Positions 63,197-64,000 of a DNA stretch of 64,000 nt are shown here, piece after piece. The DNA lies in contig CACXCA010000003.1 of assembly GCA_902766045.1 (NCBI GenBank), positions 41,701-105,700 on the forward strand, in the 5' to 3' direction. The number at the start of each line of letters is the position of its first letter. Position 1 is the stretch's first letter. The notes under the pieces are model-generated. The model searched no databases and was not told where the DNA came from. It saw nothing but the letters and a program-made list of their open reading frames with translations. The DNA is from an uncultured Bacteroidales bacterium. Its GTDB lineage: Bacteria; Bacteroidota; Bacteroidia; Bacteroidales; Paludibacteraceae. Both the position numbers and the translations under genes were made by a program.

Positions 63197-64000
63197 TTAT
63201 GCCTCCTTTCTTGGATAAATAACATCGTTTCCTCGCAGTAGAGTACCAGAGAATGCACCATTACCTCGATTTACGCCACCACCTAATGGCAACATGCCTT
63301 TGCAGATGTCCATCATCGCCGCTTCAAGCGATTCCTGAATCCCACCTTCCAAAGCTCTTTCTTTTGCAAGGATAGTCAGCGTAAAGTCATGGCCTTTGCC
63401 GTATGTGGTCTTTTCGGAGAACAAAGCCCCGTCGATAGCTCCACCAGTGAAGCGGTCGATGGCGATATGATTGAGAATTTTATCGCTCTTATCAGTCAAT
63501 TCGTCTTTTATAACGTCAGAAAACAGCAAGTTGCCACGCACTTGTTTTTTCGCTTCCTGATTCTCGTAGCCGAACAATGTTTGAACAGCTTCATTTTCAT
63601 TACCCACTTTGGGCTCCTTATCACCTGTACATCCAGCAAAACGCCCCAACAGACGATTGTGATGAAATGCTACACGATGTGCCAACGCACCCTTCACCGA
63701 GGTGGCAGGAATCAGCACGAGGTCATCAGACAATTCACCTTTCGTTCCTTCTTCATTCCACTTCACTTTTCGTTCTTTAACGGGTGTCATATCCACCTCA
63801 TCGTCACCGAAACCGCTGCCAAAAAGAAAGAAATCTTCGGGGTGAAGTTTTAGTTCGTATTTAACCCAGCCGTCATTTTTATCATTGCTTTCTGGTTTAT
63901 GGTATTTTGAATTCCAAAAATCTGAATCCAATGCAGAGGACTTGTCCAAATAGGCTTTCAGTTGGTCTTGTTTGGTTAAATCAAGAGTCTTTGTTTGTAA
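63197..64000 (-). CDS. RAMP/Cas7-like protein, 5' part beyond the window
   Basis: The open frame runs through to the window edge without a stop (residues before LDKSSALDSDFW are still open), so the start lies beyond 64000. The visible 267 residues hold the RAMP motif LIPATSVKGALAHRVAFHH and the glycine-rich loop LGGGVNRGNGAFSG, typical of Cas7/Csm3-Cmr4-type backbone subunits that bind crRNA; D in FTGGAIDGALF could be the RNA-cleaving Asp region. The remaining effector genes, including cas10, are probably further upstream. Confidence 0.85.
   Translation of the reverse strand, partial: LQTKTLDLTKQDQLKAYLDKSSALDSDFWNSKYHKPESNDKNDGWVKYELKLHPEDFFLFGSGFGDDEVDMTPVKERKVKWNEEGTKGELSDDLVLIPATSVKGALAHRVAFHHNRLLGRFAGCTGDKEPKVGNENEAVQTLFGYENQEAKKQVRGNLLFSDVIKDELTDKSDKILNHIAIDRFTGGAIDGALFSEKTTYGKGHDFTLTILAKERALEGGIQESLEAAMMDICKGMLPLGGGVNRGNGAFSGTLLRGNDVIYPRKEA

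Overview
The window looks like a chromosomal segment of an anaerobic, fibre-degrading member of the Bacteroidales. Supporting signs are Bacteroidetes-type promoters (TTTG, about 20 bp, TAnnTTTG), T9SS-type C-terminal sorting domains on secreted proteins, a one-protein hybrid two-component sensor (HTCS), DUF4924, and AT-rich intergenic DNA. I cannot assign a genus from sequence alone.

Layout. 1-13.7 kb: nadB and an amidohydrolase, two secreted proteins (one a GH5 glycosidase with a T9SS tail), then a complete tripartite RND efflux operon with a TetR regulator and a PII-like small protein. 13.8-26.7 kb: lrgAB-like genes, a saccharopine/carboxynorspermidine dehydrogenase-like enzyme, a hipBA-type toxin-antitoxin pair with a palindromic operator, a glutaredoxin-SPOR fusion, a 1681-residue repetitive T9SS surface protein, an AmpG-like permease, a PrsW-like protease and tRNA-His. 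26.9-33.9 kb: housekeeping genes including mutL and mlaFE-type ABC genes. 34-43.2 kb: a polysaccharide region (GH10 xylanase, HTCS, second GH5, lipoprotein) without SusC/SusD.

43.5-64 kb is the main accessory region: a type III CRISPR-Cas locus read entirely on the minus strand and cut by the window end. In transcription order it holds a partial RAMP gene, a TIGR04423-like gene, a large TIGR03986-like RAMP gene (suggesting subtype III-D), two DUF4143-type ATPases, a small membrane protein, a Card1/Can2-like CARF nuclease, a Csx1-like CARF-HEPN RNase, a small possible ring nuclease, a RecD-like helicase, a TPR/OB-fold protein, cas1, a primase-polymerase-like gene (CAPP-like), cas2, a leader with a consensus promoter, and 64 repeats with 63 spacers. 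Cas10, Cas6 and other effector subunits are not in the window and may lie beyond 64000.

The most informative signal is inside the array. At least 22 of the 63 spacers fall into families that encode variants of the same short peptides, and nearly every spacer I translated has a protein-like open frame on the plus strand. As the array appears to be transcribed on the minus strand, the crRNAs would be antisense to the target mRNAs, as RNA-targeting type III immunity needs. A second unusual signal is a set of operator-like repeats at a 33-bp pitch next to the DUF4143 ATPases, including a relic of a third such gene.
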